Assembly: GCA_027559495.1 (NCBI GenBank)
Contig: JAMXSV010000010.1
Coordinates: 558,001-622,000, forward strand
DNA: 64,000 bases
From: Aurifilum marmelostoma
Lineage: Eukaryota > Ascomycota > Sordariomycetes > Diaporthales > Cryphonectriaceae
Reading direction: 5' to 3'
Position 1 is the first letter of the stretch; every line of letters starts with the position of its first letter. The notes under the pieces were generated by a model. That model was not told where the DNA came from, did not search any database, and was given only the letters and a program-made list of their open reading frames with translations. The position numbers and the translations under genes are program-made. This document shows positions 23,728 through 36,100 of this stretch, in pieces.

Positions 23728-24871
23728 CCATCTCGGGGAGTGGAATGAGGCACCCCCCTGAGGAGACCCCAGAACCGGCAGGGCCAGGACGGGAGCTCAA
23801 GATTTGGCTGAGAGACTTGACGAGACTTGATATGACATGTCATGTGTGTCGGTTTATCATGCAGGTTGTTCTCCTTTTTTTTTCCCCTTTTCCTGATGCT
23901 TAATGTAATTATTGTGCACAAAAGTCTTGTCTCTTTTGAAGTTTATTTCTTGCTCGCCTCCCCCCCCCCCCGGGTCTCTTCTTCCCAGATCATGGACAAA
24001 GTTTGAGATCCGAGATGGAACCCATCTCATCGCTGTTGCAAGCCACTTGCCACCCGTTTAGAAAGCCGCGCTGTACAGTCAGAGACGGATGGTGACTAAA
24101 AGCTTACATCTCCCGAGATCCCCCCTGACGAAGGCCCGAGATGTTATTACCGGGCGGTACTTATGAGCTTGCATCCTTTGATGAGCCTAGGGAGACAACA
24201 ACAGATATATGAGTGTGGCAGATTGCGATTACTTTTTTTCTGATGATCCCTGATAATCAGTTGAAAGAAAGACGAGCAATCGAGATATCACAATATGTAG
24301 AGGGTCGCCTGTGGAGATGAATGATCTTGAGACGCCTTCACTCGGCCCTTATGTCCTAGTGTAGCGGGGCTGCCATTGATCTGGTGGCTTGCAAACTACC
24401 ATAACTGCCATGACAGAGAAGTGCCTGTTTCTTTGCGTCGGTATCTGATCAGATCGTCTTGACCAGGCGGGATTGAGTTGTACCTGGGTATAATCCTGGA
24501 GACGTCTCAAGGGTGTTGAATACTCTTACGACGTTAATCATTTAGACTAGGACTCAGTCGTTGACCTCCAAATAAACATAATTCTCCATTATACTAGGTG
24601 CCCTGGAAGATCCTCACCTATGTTTCCTCGGCTCGCTGTTCTTGAGCTTCTTGTCATGCAGCGCTTGTCGGTCGGGTCGTGGCGCACTAAACCAGAGGGA
24701 ACGACACAGCAATCTCTCGTAGTATTGTTTAGCGAGCTTTCCCAGTGTCCTCTATAGATTTAGTAGCATTCTGGGCAGGTTGGTCGGCAGATAGGCCACA
24801 TGTCCAGAAGGGCCCTCTCAGATGTCTACAGGCTGCAGCTACATGCTGACGGAACCTGTGGAAGGGCCCCC

Positions 24872-24900
24872 AAGAAAGAAAGAAAGAAAGAAAAAAAGAA
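24872..24900. repeat. AAAG microsatellite
   Basis: Repeated AAAG units with one A7 interruption near the end. Confidence 0.8.
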
Positions 24901-25522
24901 CAAGAAGAAAACCAAAGTATTAATGCACGCTACTTTTTAATCAAGTACAGTCAACATACTCGTCATGCCAGCAGAATATTAAGTGACCCTCAAAATAAGA
25001 GAATAACTGTGTGAGTCCGATCATTGACAAATTATACAGACCATCGCGGGAATCATTCTCCCTCAGCCAGGAGTGGTCCACCCTTTCGGCAGCGACAACA
25101 TATATGCTCATGCTATCTCCAAAGCTATTCTGATGGGACAACATATCATACCTATGGAAGGAGAATCACCTCAGTAGTAAGAGATTCCTCTGCGTATAGA
25201 CCTGATCATCCGAGGAGCCAGACTTGCTTATTATCGATACATCGATTCACTGCTTACATGTCAGCGGGAACGAATTCATGGGCCAACGCATGGACTATCG
25301 AGTCTATGGCACCATCAATCCTACTGGCGTTATCTCATTGCTCGTCGAATTCTTCGTGTGCCCTACGACTTATCCGCTCTGCGCTTTATCGCGTGGCGCG
25401 ATTCCACACACCTTTCCGTGAGATCGCCTTCCTCACAACATCCCGGTTCTTCACGGCCCCAAGTCCCGACACAAATACTGTGTTGCCTGGTGTATTTCGA
25501 GTTTGACCACGCCGGCTGCACC

Positions 25523-25545
25523 ATATATATATATATATATATATA
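25523..25545. repeat. (AT)n microsatellite
   Basis: Perfect AT alternation over 23 nt inside the more A+T-rich part of the gene-free stretch. Confidence 0.9.
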
Positions 25546-26721
25546 CACGATTCTTGTGAAGAAATGCATGGAAATGATTTACACAGTGATTACTATCCTC
25601 GAAGACTAGTAGTGGAATCTGGACGATTTTCCCAAGGTTACAATAACACATCAATCTCTGAATCTCGTACTCCCAGAAATATGATTACTGTTCTGTTCAG
25701 GTCGCCCCCGAATATCGGCAAGGCAAGTATAAGGATACAAGTAGGGTGACCATCTGCCAAAGAGCCATAAACATCGCAGGCTCAGATATATTACATCCTC
25801 AGAACCTTGTTTCATAGAGCTCCTAGATGAACGATGCACTGGGCCTCAGTACAGGAAGGGAAGCCCATTCCAACGATTTCCTTCCATAATTTCTGCAGAT
25901 CTAGAATTATAAGGTGTCGAAGAACTCAATGCTGTGAATAAGAGACTGCCAGCAAAAAGAAGTCGCTTGCTCTACTGGCCAATATCATACCAAGCCATGC
26001 AGAGTTGATGATGGTCACGGGCAAGAGGTGCCCTCAAAATTCGCGTATCTTTAATGAAAGCTACTATTGCAGGAACACTTCTATTCGACCATTTTGCAAG
26101 ACTCTCGCAATCTGATTATGATTGATTCAAACATCATGGTAGGTTGGTTGAGTATACTGGTCGGACACTATATTTGCTCCATACTGGCCAAAGGTTGGCG
26201 GCCGGAGAACAGAGAGAGAGAGAGAATCTCCGTGTGCATCTTCGTCTTCTTCTATTATTTCCTCTAGCCGGAGGGTATTGGGGGCCTAGGAATGCAATGC
26301 TAATCATGACTTGTCTACTAAGAAGCGTTGATTACCCTCACATAAGGTTTGCCTACATTCAAAGCCATGCGTATTGGGGTCTATCGATCAGCACTCTTGA
26401 ATGGGCATTCGCTGCATAGCTTCTCCAAGATGAAAAATGCATCGTTTGAAAACATATAAATCTCTTGATACGCTATGGACCCGCTATATTGATAGGGGTA
26501 ACACAACGCTGGGTATCTAAACACTGTATCATCTCAAAAATGAGTGTAAACGAGGCCATGGGCATCATGGCTCGCCCATATCAATACCCAAAACGCCCTG
26601 CCCCGCCGTAAGGCATGAACCGCTGCCTTCTCCTCGTACCCTGTGCATAGTCCCTCGAGCCCAAATATACCAGATCGAAACCATATAGCAGGCCCCATCG
26701 AAGCCACAGGCAGAGGCACGC

Positions 26722-29700
26722 CTAAAGCCTGGCCTTGTCCGACGCCAAATCCTCTCCCCTGTTCTCCTCCCTATTGTTTCCCTTCTTCCCGTGAGACTTC
26801 TCCCGGAAGCCAAGGCCAGGGATGCCGCTCCGCAGCGCGAGACTGCTCGTGACGACCGAGATGCTGCTCAGAGCCATGGCGAGTGATGCCCACACCGGGT
26901 CCAGGCGGACGTGGCTCCCGTTCGAGACGATGGGCATCAGCACACCGGCGGCGATGGGGACGGCGACCATGTTATACACCAGAGCCCAGGCGAAGTTGAC
27001 CTTGACCCTGGTAAAGACGGCCTGCGACAGGTCGAGGAGCGTGACGACGCTCCAGAGGTCCGACTTGACGAGCACGAACTCGGCGGAGCTGATGGCCACG
27101 TCGGATCCTGAGCCGATGGCGATGCCGACGTCGGCCTGCGTGAGCGCGGGGCTGTCGTTGATACCGTCTCCGACCATGGCGACCGTCGCGCGCGTCGCGG
27201 TCTCCTCCTCAGACTTGCCATTGCCGCGGCGGGCCTTCAGCGTCGACTGCAGGTACTTGATCTTGTCTGCCTTCTGCGTTGGCAGGACGCCCGAGATGAC
27301 CTGGTCCGACGGAATGCCGATTAGGGTTGCGACGGCCCGAGCGGTCACCTCGTTGTCGCCAGAGAGCATCCACACGCGTGTGCCCCTGGACTGGAGAGAT
27401 CGAACGATATCGACTGACTCGGGGCGAATGGGGTCAGAGATGGCAAGAGCGGCGGCGATCCTATGTGGCTCTGACGACGATGTGGACCTCATGGCGACGA
27501 GGGCGATAGACTTGGCCTCCTTCTTCCATGTATCCGTCATACAGATGACCCTCTCAGAGAGCTCGACCCCGTGGTCCCGCATCATGGCCTCGTTACCGAC
27601 TAGCATCTCGTAGGTGTCTCCACTGGAGAATGCGGCCTTCAAGCCCTTGCCAGGTTCCTCCTGCACATCTGTGATGTCGACATTGGGGTCAAGCTCTTTC
27701 TCGGCACAGAACGACACGACGGCCTTGGCAATGGGGTGACTGCTGCTCTCTTCGACAGCCTTCAGGGCAGCCAGCATGGTCGACGTCTGCTCTGTGGGGA
27801 AAGCACCGGGATCAGGGAAGATGGTCGAGTCCGTGATGCTCGGTAGGCCTCCCTCAGTGAGGGTTCCCGTCTTGTCGAAGACCACGCAGTCAATCCGGCT
27901 GGCTTTCTCAAAGGCCTCGCCACCTCCTTTGGCCAGAATGCCGTGCTTAGCAGCAAGCCCGCCACCGACAAAGATGGCCGTCGGAGCGGCAAGACCCAGA
28001 CCGCAAGGGCAGGCGACCACGAAGACAGCAATAGCGAATTGCAGGGAGAAGGCGACCCAGCCGCCCGAGGTAACGTCCAGATACTCGTCAGGAATCACGC
28101 CGCTGAGGCCGAGGATCATCCAGATGAGCCATGTGAGGATGGCAATAAGGGTCACGACAGGAACGAAATAAGTGGTCAAGACGTCTGCGATCTGCTCCAT
28201 GGGAGCGCGCTTTGTCTGGCCTTCCCGGACGACCTTGACAATCTGGTCGAGCATCGAAGTGCCTGCCACACCGGTGATCCGGATGACGACTGGCTTGTCC
28301 TTGTTGACGGTACCAGCAAAGACGGCGTCCTCGGGGCCTTTCTTGATAAGTCGGGCCTCTCCAGTCAGGCTGGACTCGTCAAAGCTGGTCTCACCCTCGA
28401 CAATGATACCATCAGCCGGCGGTGATGCGCCATGCCGTATACGGACCGTGTCGCCGAAATCAAGGAGGTCAGCCTTGACAATCTTGTCCTCCGTCTTGCC
28501 TCCGTCCTTGCGCTCGACGAGCACGGCCTCTGTCGGACGCAGCTTGCCGAGAGCTGTGACTGCATCTCCGGTCCTGGACTTGCTGTATGCCTCGATCCAC
28601 CTACCGACGAGCAGAAACAGGGTCAGGAACACTACCGAGTCAAAATAGAACTCCTGATCGTTCACATGATCGGGCTTGTTGACTCCGGCTGCGATGAGTT
28701 GTGCTACCGAAGACACGTATGCGATTGTCGTGCCAAGGGACATCAGGGTGTTCATGCTGCCGAATCGATAAAACCGCCGCAGGATGGGCATCTGGCTCCC
28801 TCTCCGCCAGAGAGTCTTAATCTCTTTGAGCGCTCGGGTGTGGAAGACATCGGCCGCGAAGAAATAGACAGGGGTTGCAAGGATGAACATGGCAATCTGG
28901 GCGCGGCTGATGCCCGAGACCCATGGCCTGGTCAGCGAGTCTTTGGAGGCGTTGGGATCCGGAATCAGAGACATGTAGACGACGCCGATGATGAACGTCG
29001 GTATGGCAACGATAAATGTGAAGATGGCCCGGTAGAGCAGCCGACGCTGGTGCTGGTGCTGTGCCATCTTGGATCGCTCCTCCAGGCTAGGCGGATGGTA
29101 GATAGAGACCTGCAGCGCCGGGTCGCCGGCCTCGACAGCTGCCAGTATCTGTCGGATGGTAAATGTGGGCGCCTCGGGCACGTAGGCAATCTTCATGACT
29201 GGTTTTGCTTGCGTCGGCTCGGTGATGATTTCGATCTGTCGCTTGAAGCCAGCGAGGCTGCTGATGACGCGGCCGGGGCAATGTGAGCAGTAGATGCCAC
29301 CCAGCAGGATCTCGACGGTCCTCTCGTGGGTCTCGGCCTCGTCGCTCCCGACAGGCTCGACACTGTCTAGGTGTGCCTCATAGCCGCTGTCCTCGATGGC
29401 CTCCACTATGTCGTCTGCATGTCCCTTGCCATAGAACTCGACGGTTGCGCTGTTGGACAGGAGATTAACGGCGGATTCTGTGATCCACTCTATCTCGCCG
29501 AGTGTGCCCCTGATGTTGTTGACGCAGGCAGCGCATGTCATGCCGCCCACAGCCAAGTTGGCCCGCCACAACTGCTTATCAGCTGAGCTGCTGTCGTCCG
29601 AGTCCACGGTGACAAGAGACATGTCGTTTGGTTTCTGTACGGTACCCTGATCTGGGTGCTGCTGGGCGTCGGCTGAAGATGACGACGTTGCGGGTGGTGA

Positions 29701-30258
29701 AGGAGCAGCACCATCCTGTGACTGGGCGTGACATGGCTCTGTGGATGTGCCCTGGGCGCTGCGGCACTGCTCACAATTTAATAGATGGACACGGGCGGCT
29801 TCCGACTGAGAATGATCGCCAGACAACCATGTCGAGAGTGCCCTGTAGGGTGCAGGGCGGGTCTCTGTGGTTTTTCCGTTGTGTAGGGACGCGACGGTGG
29901 CGGCGTTTATCTGAGACGAGGCGTCCTCCAAGTCGTCAGCAGAGGTAGAGACGCCAGAGACCTCGTAGCCGGCGTCGGTCAAGACATCGGCCATCTTCTT
30001 AATCTTGACGGATGGGTCATGTTCCACGGTGACGACTGAAGTGACAATGTTTGGCGAGACCCATAAGATCCTGTCGCCAAAGGCCTCCTTTAGCTCGTGT
30101 CTGATGGCCGTGACGCAGGTGGGACAGTGCAGGTTCGAGACGCTGTAGGAAGTCTTGACGGCGACAGCAGAAGCAGACTGGGGACGAGGACGACGGCCGC
30201 CGCCGCCACCAGCAGCGCCGCTGGAACCGACGGCCCGTTTAGGTGAAGAGGAGGGCAT
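26722..30258 (-). CDS. Copper-transporting P1B-type ATPase (Ccc2/CLAP1-like)
   Basis: Single exon from ATG at 30258; 1,178 aa. Three heavy-metal-associated domains carry Cys pairs: LHCPTC (C45, C48), MTCAAC near 242 and YCSHCPG near 322. The P-type core has the CPC transmembrane motif (VACPCGLGLAAPT, near 750), DKTGTLTEGG (phosphorylated Asp, near 793), SSSHPIAKA of the nucleotide domain (near 838) and GDGINDSPAL (near 1031). About eight membrane helices are expected. It pumps Cu(I) into the late Golgi lumen, for example for multicopper oxidases and laccases. Size matches the CLAP1-type copper ATPases of plant-associated fungi (about 1,170 aa). The linker between the first two metal domains contains an extra HLLNCEQC motif. 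All catalytic residues are present, so the enzyme should be active. Confidence 0.96.
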   Translation of the reverse strand: MPSSSPKRAVGSSGAAGGGGGRRPRPQSASAVAVKTSYSVSNLHCPTCVTAIRHELKEAFGDRILWVSPNIVTSVVTVEHDPSVKIKKMADVLTDAGYEVSGVSTSADDLEDASSQINAATVASLHNGKTTETRPAPYRALSTWLSGDHSQSEAARVHLLNCEQCRSAQGTSTEPCHAQSQDGAAPSPPATSSSSADAQQHPDQGTVQKPNDMSLVTVDSDDSSSADKQLWRANLAVGGMTCAACVNNIRGTLGEIEWITESAVNLLSNSATVEFYGKGHADDIVEAIEDSGYEAHLDSVEPVGSDEAETHERTVEILLGGIYCSHCPGRVISSLAGFKRQIEIITEPTQAKPVMKIAYVPEAPTFTIRQILAAVEAGDPALQVSIYHPPSLEERSKMAQHQHQRRLLYRAIFTFIVAIPTFIIGVVYMSLIPDPNASKDSLTRPWVSGISRAQIAMFILATPVYFFAADVFHTRALKEIKTLWRRGSQMPILRRFYRFGSMNTLMSLGTTIAYVSSVAQLIAAGVNKPDHVNDQEFYFDSVVFLTLFLLVGRWIEAYSKSRTGDAVTALGKLRPTEAVLVERKDGGKTEDKIVKADLLDFGDTVRIRHGASPPADGIIVEGETSFDESSLTGEARLIKKGPEDAVFAGTVNKDKPVVIRITGVAGTSMLDQIVKVVREGQTKRAPMEQIADVLTTYFVPVVTLIAILTWLIWMILGLSGVIPDEYLDVTSGGWVAFSLQFAIAVFVVACPCGLGLAAPTAIFVGGGLAAKHGILAKGGGEAFEKASRIDCVVFDKTGTLTEGGLPSITDSTIFPDPGAFPTEQTSTMLAALKAVEESSSHPIAKAVVSFCAEKELDPNVDITDVQEEPGKGLKAAFSSGDTYEMLVGNEAMMRDHGVELSERVICMTDTWKKEAKSIALVAMRSTSSSEPHRIAAALAISDPIRPESVDIVRSLQSRGTRVWMLSGDNEVTARAVATLIGIPSDQVISGVLPTQKADKIKYLQSTLKARRGNGKSEEETATRATVAMVGDGINDSPALTQADVGIAIGSGSDVAISSAEFVLVKSDLWSVVTLLDLSQAVFTRVKVNFAWALVYNMVAVPIAAGVLMPIVSNGSHVRLDPVWASLAMALSSISVVTSSLALRSGIPGLGFREKSHGKKGNNREENRGEDLASDKARL

Positions 30259-33180
30259 CTTGACCGTGGTACGACCCTTGACCAGGGCGAACGCCGGGTA
30301 AAGGTCACGCTGCTGACTGAGAAAAGGTCACCTTGACAAAAGCAGTAGGGTTTCTGCGGTCTCGTGTAAAGTGAGTAATATGATAGACTGGGTCGGTGCA
30401 ATGTCGCACAGCAGTGCAATTGGCGGGTGTCAATTCTGCCGGCGAGATTAAATATGCACAAAGCCTATTGTTCTGTTTGTTTCGGCTCCTCTGCTGCAGT
30501 AGCTGAAATGGAACACGGAGGAGCGGGGGCTGCGAGGAGACGTCGTCCAAAGAGGTTGAAGCGTGGTTGGTGATGTTCGCTTCAGGGGCTCGGTTGCCTG
30601 TGGCTGATGTTGGCGACAACAACAAGGTGGCGACTTGTTTGAGAACAAGGAAGCAGCGATGGACTTTATGAAGAAGGAGCGCCACGACGAAATACTAATC
30701 AACCAAGGCCGCTTAGTGTTCTGGATGATTCTCTCGAATTTGTGATCATGGTATCTAGAAAGGCGTGGTCCGCTCTAATTTTGATGCGGACGTGCATTTG
30801 AAATATAAAAAGGCTTCCTGAACCACCGTGAGATGATTTGACTGGTTGTGGTTTCCGCACAAAAGCCGCAGCCCCCATCATCATTCTGATACAAGCGTTG
30901 TTTTCGCGTAGTCGAGGCGCCACACAAAGGGAACGGTCTGGGTGGGGGTGATCCCTGTCGTCAGTGCACCGGCCACCCTGACCATGTTTAGTCATCCGTC
31001 TTTCTTGCCTTGCCCTGGTTTCCTCTCCACACCTTTTGCGATGGATGACCATGGCCTGTCTATCGTATTGATGGGTATCAGAATGAGACTGGTACACAGG
31101 AGTTGTATGGTCAACGTCTGACCTGACGACTTTCGGGATGGTCTCGAGAGTACTGGAGGCAATTCACGATGAATGCTGGCCAGGTTTGGATGCTGATTTT
31201 GAACATGCAATACACCCCAGCCACTGACGGAATGGCCGTGCACTCGAGAGGACAGGAGGAGGAGGGAGATGATGATGATAATAAGAGGGGGAAGAAGGAA
31301 AGAGAAAGAGTCAAGATCTGAAGTCAAGTCCAATTCCAAGGGGCAAAAGAAACAGACGAGAAGAGATGCGAGCCAGGACCATCAGATGAGTGTAACATCC
31401 GTCCTGGTTACTTACCGCTCTACTCAACCCCGAGGCCAGGCTGGCTGAACTGCTGCGGCTGGTGCCGAACGGAACGAGCCACACAGACGAGCCGCATGCG
31501 GGAAATCGTGTTCACTATTTCTCTTTTTTTTTCTTTTCCCCCTTTTTTTTTTTCAAGGTTATCGCTACCAAGTTGACCCCCACACGCCAGTCGATTTCCC
31601 CATGATCGAAGAAAGGATACCCATATATCATAGAAGGGCCAATGATATCGAGTAGGTTGTTTGTTTGTTGTTGCGTGGTCTCATCAGAGTGTACATAGGT
31701 GGGTAAATCGGAGCCTGGCTGTCCGTGTCGACATGACGCCTTCAACCTTGGGGGCGCGACACCTTTTTTTTCTCTTGCTCTTAGTTCAGGAAGGATCAGT
31801 ATGGAACCGCGACGCCTGTTGAGTCCCTTCACCGGCCTCAATTGATCGAATGCAGGATACTCCTGAGTCTTGTGGCTGGGTCATCCGGCATGCGTTCTGG
31901 AGCAGAGCAAGGAATGATCAAGAAATGATGACAAGTCAGTCGAGGAAAAGGAGAAGGTAAACGATCAACTGTCTAGCGATTCCCTTTCAATGTACTCTGT
32001 AACGATGAGCGACGTCGAGATCTGGGCAAGGACACCGTATTTACAGAAAGCCTGCAGAATATACTTCCACCCTAACACCTCATCGTTTCATGCTGGTCCA
32101 CTCTAATTCCAGCCTCATTGCCACTCTAGCACGTAGTAAAGTGCCCTGGCAGCCCTGGTACTGTAGTACATACACACTGGGATTCAACACCGTCATCCCC
32201 ATCGCAGGATGGACAAGTTTCGCCATAGTCTCCAAACATGTCGCCATCTCTTTCCTCAACGTGTCACTCAACACTCCCCCCCCTGGCACTTTTTGTTTTT
32301 TGGTATGTGTTTTTCCTGATTTCCCATTATCCCACCCCCCATCGGCCGGCTCGGTACGCCCAACCTGTTTCCGGCCCTCCCGCACCGACAGCCTTCAGCC
32401 TTCCGAGTTTTCTCCAGTTTTGCCGCCCAGCCTGCCACTGCCGACGGTTCCTCCTGGGACCCGCACGCCGAGGCGCGGCCAACCCTTTGAGAGCACAACT
32501 TCCCGCATTGGGACGTCACGGCGCCTGTGATTGGCCGCTGATGGCGCAATTCTCTCACGACCTGATCTAATGCCAAAACGAGCTGGGTTTACAAATGCTC
32601 TCGACGGCTCATCACACACAGACGGCGCGGCGGAAAGAAATTTTCTGATCCAGGAGGAGTAGGGTAGGGGGAGAGAGGGCTGGGGCCCATGGATTATGGC
32701 CCTTTCTTCCTCTCCCCTCTCTTGTTTTGTCAGGCTGGGAGACGAACTTCTCCGGTCGCGCGGGAGCTAAAAAATCCACGAGGCGCCTGGAGGAGGGTCT
32801 TTTCGTGGGTCGTTGGTTGCGGTGGTGCTTAAAAATAAGAGAAGAGAGGGACTGTGTCAGAGAGTATATTTCTAATAGCAGACAGAGAGAGCATCTAATC
32901 TCAGTCCCTCAACCCTTTTCCCTTCTAGCTCAATACCTTCTTCCCTCCACACCCACAAGTCTCTTTCCCCTTTTGTCGTGATATCATCACGAGCAGGGAG
33001 TAGTGATTTTTGCTTGTCTGTAGGCTGCTTGTGAACGGGGTTGGCTCTCTGCTTGCAACATTGAGGGTGTTGTTCTTCTCCTTCCAGCGCATCCATCCAC
33101 ACACGCACACACACCCTCTCCTCTCGTATACTTCTCTGGTCAACACTATCACCACCACCACCACCACCATCAGCAGCAGC
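30259..33180. other. Divergent intergenic region, copper ATPase and MET10
   Basis: Nearly 3 kb between the two start codons, with no convincing ORF. The last 170 bp before MET10 form a pyrimidine- and CA-rich leader ending in (CAC)n and CAG triplets. A GC-rich block at about 32,450-32,560 carries an ATTGG (CCAAT complement) and a CYS3-like palindrome. No RNA gene was recognised. Confidence 0.5.
32541..32550. promoter_or_regulatory. CYS3/Met4-like palindrome upstream of MET10
   Basis: ATGGCGCAAT matches the Neurospora CYS3 consensus ATGRYRYCAT at nine of ten positions. It sits about 630 bp upstream of MET10, a sulfur-assimilation gene, and 12 bp from an ATTGG box. CYS3-type bZIP factors induce such genes on sulfur limitation. 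A single imperfect site is weak evidence. Confidence 0.3.
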
Positions 33181-36100
33181 ATGCAGCTCAAGCACGCAGA
33201 GTCTGGGGCTACCGCCCTGGCCTCCGAGGAGCAGGTCAGCACGGCGCCCACCTTCACCAAGCTGGCTGCCACCCTCCCCCTCGGCCAGATGGTGCCTCTC
33301 GCCTCCATCAACGGCCCGACCTACGTGACGGCCCAGCTGCTCGTCCAGCAGGTCGCCTACAAGCTCTCGGACAAGATCTTCTCCTACTCCCCGGACACAT
33401 TCGACCTGGATGTCGCCGTGCGCGAGTGGTCCCGCTCTGCCGAGCCCAACATCCACTCCTCCACCACCGCCGTCCACCCGCTGCAGACCCGCGCCGGGGC
33501 CGGCGCCTTCGCCCTGGGCTACATATTCTCGAGCGACTTTGACCTCGCCCGCCGCCACATCCCACAGACCCTGCTGGCCCCCAGCCTGAGCCTGCGCAGC
33601 CTGCGCGGCGCCCTGGACCAGCTCAGCCTTCTGTACAGCGTTGCCAGCCCCTTTGTGGCCCACGTCGCTGCCGCCGAGTACGCCGACGAGCATGGCCTGG
33701 TCTCTGGCTACGGCGCCGCCCTGCAGCTTGCCGAGGACCTGGGCTTGGGCCTGGTCGGCAGCTCCTCCGCCTACGATGCCCAGCACATGGCCCTGCTGGC
33801 CACCCTGATGGCCCGCATCCTGCCCAGCGTGCACATCTATGACGGCATTCGGACTTCGCGTGAGACCCTTCGTGTCATCGACGCCCTGGGCGAAGTCGGA
33901 ATCCGAGACGTCTACACAAACCTGTCCGCGCACGTCAAGGAGCTCAACAGCCACCTCGACACCGCAGGCAAGGTCCTCTCCCTGCTCGACGCCTTCAACG
34001 GCGAGCTGGGCACCGACTACAGACCCTTTGAGTACTTTGGCGACGAGAACGCCGACACCGTCCTCGTTGTCTTTGGAAGCGTTGAGGCCCAGATCGCCAA
34101 CCAGGTGGTTTCCCAGCTTGCCGCCGAGGGCAAGAAGGTCGGCGCCATCAGTGTGCGCCTGTACCGGCCCTTCGTGGAGGAGGCCTTCCTCAGCGCGCTC
34201 CCGGCCACCGTCAGCCAGATCGCCGTCCTGGGTCAGGTCGCTAACACGTCCGAGGTCGAGGACGCAGCCATTCAATCGATTCTGTATTCGGACGTCCTCA
34301 CTGCCGTCTCCTTCTCCAGCAAGTGGGCGCAGTCGCCCGCCGTCACGGACATCAAGTACGCCGCGTCTGAGTCTCTGACGCCGACCAGCTTCCGCTCGGT
34401 CGTTCAGAAGCTCATCAGCAAGGACGGCAGCGGCAGCAGCAGCAGCAGCAGCGGGCCGTCTATCCTGTCGTCTGCCCAGGTGGAGCAGTACAGCTTCTGG
34501 GACGTGGACAACTCGGCGGCGGTCAACTCGCCCGCCGTGGTCGGCAAGTTCTTCACGCGCGAGTCCTCGAGCAACGTCTACGTGCACGAGACGCACGACA
34601 ACCTGATCCAGGGTGGTATCATCCGGACCGACATCCGCAGCTCCAAGAAGACCATCGAGGCGCCCTACGCCGTGGACGAGGCTGACGTCACCTACGTGGG
34701 CGAGGAGAAGCTTCTCCAGGATGTGGACGTCCTGAAGGGCGTCAAGGATGGCGGCAAGCTTCTGCTGAGGCTGCCGGGTCTCAAGGACAACGCGGAGCTC
34801 GAGAAGCGCCTATCTCCTGCTGTCAGGTTGGCCATCCAGGAGAAGGCCCTGCACCTCTTTGTGCTCGACTCCTCCTACTCTCCGGCCCTGGAGACCAACC
34901 TGGAGCTGCTGGTCGAGCTCGCATTCCTGCGGGTCGCCAGGCCCGACGGCGCCGTCGATGTCGCCAAGAACCTCTCTGCACCGCGTGAGGGCACGATCCA
35001 GGAATGCCGTGACGTTCTCAACCAGTGCCTCCGCCAGGTCGAGGTGCCGGCGTCCTGGGCCGAGCTCCCAGCGGACTACGCAGCACCCGCCCTCTCCAGC
35101 ACCATCAAGACGAGCGCCTTTGTCGGCTTCGACAAGGAGGAGCCCGAGGAGGACCTCCAGCTGAGCACCTGGGCGTCGGCGGCCAAGGCGCTGGCCTTCA
35201 AGGAGGCGTACGGCACGCAGTCGTCGCTCCGCCCTGACCTCTCGGTCAAGACGGCCACTGTGCACGTCAAGGAGAACCGCCGCCTGACACCGCTCACCTA
35301 CGACCGCAACATCTTCCACATCGAGTTTGACCTCGGAACCTCAGGTGTGACTTACAACATCGGCGAGGCGCTGGGTGTGCACGCGGACAATGACCCGGTG
35401 CAGGTCCTCGAGTTTATCACCTCGTATGGTCTCAACGTCGACGACCTCGTGCAGGTGCCCTCGCGCGAGGACCCGCTAGCGCTCGAGACCCGCACTGTGT
35501 ACCAGGCGCTCGTGCAAAACATCGACATCCTGGGCAAGGTGCCCAAGCGGTTCTACGAGCAGCTGGCCGAGTTCGCGACCGACGACCTCGAGCAGAAGAA
35601 ACTCGCGGCGCTGGGCGGCAAGGAGGGCGCGGACGAGTTCAAGAAGCGGTCTGAGGTCGACATGGACACGTATGCTGACGTGCTGACTGAGTTCAGCTCG
35701 GCGCGGCCCTCGTTCCACGACCTGGTGCGGCTGGTGGCGCCTCTCAAGCGTCGCGAGTACTCTATCGCCTCGGCGCAGGCTGTCACGCCCAACTCGGTGT
35801 CGCTGATGATCGTGGTCGTGGACTGGGTCGACAGCAGGGGCCGCACGAGGACAGGCCAGGCGACGCGGTACCTATCGACACTGCCCGTGGGCGCGGCCGT
35901 GACGGTGTCGGTCAAGCCGAGCGTCATGAAGCTGCCTGTCAAGGACACGGCGCCGCTTATCATGGCTGGTCTGGGCACAGGTCTCGCGCCCTTCCGCGCC
36001 TTTGTGCAGTACCGTGCGATGCAGAAGGCCCAGGGCAAGGAGATTGGCGCCATCTTGCTGTACATGGGCTCTCGACACCAGCGCGAGGAGTACCTGTACG

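Larger units (their letters stand above)
21614..26721. other. Gene-free stretch of about 5.1 kb with microsatellites
   Basis: Upstream of the sirtuin and downstream of the copper ATPase. No ORF with recognisable domains, no tRNA and no transposase motif was found. The part nearest the sirtuin (to about 23,000) is purine/pyrimidine-biased leader and promoter-like sequence. From about 24,000 to 26,500 the DNA is visibly more A+T-rich than the flanks. It carries many simple repeats: a TG run followed by C19, (AC)10, A26, AAAG and (AT)n. A degraded repeat or a non-coding transcript cannot be excluded. Confidence 0.55.

Noticed and set aside
25024..25506. 160-codon frame in the gene-free stretch
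   Set aside because: No recognisable protein; reported only as part of the unexplained region.
28432..29286. 284-codon plus-strand open frame opposite the copper ATPase
   Set aside because: Antisense shadow without conserved features.
33010..33180. In-frame upstream extension of MET10
   Set aside because: Starts at TTG and encodes CA/CT-repeat leader sequence; the first ATG is 33181.
32872..34596. 574-codon minus-strand open frame opposite MET10
   Set aside because: Gly/Val/Leu/Asp-rich shadow of a GC-biased coding strand; no domain, and fully antisense to a secure gene.
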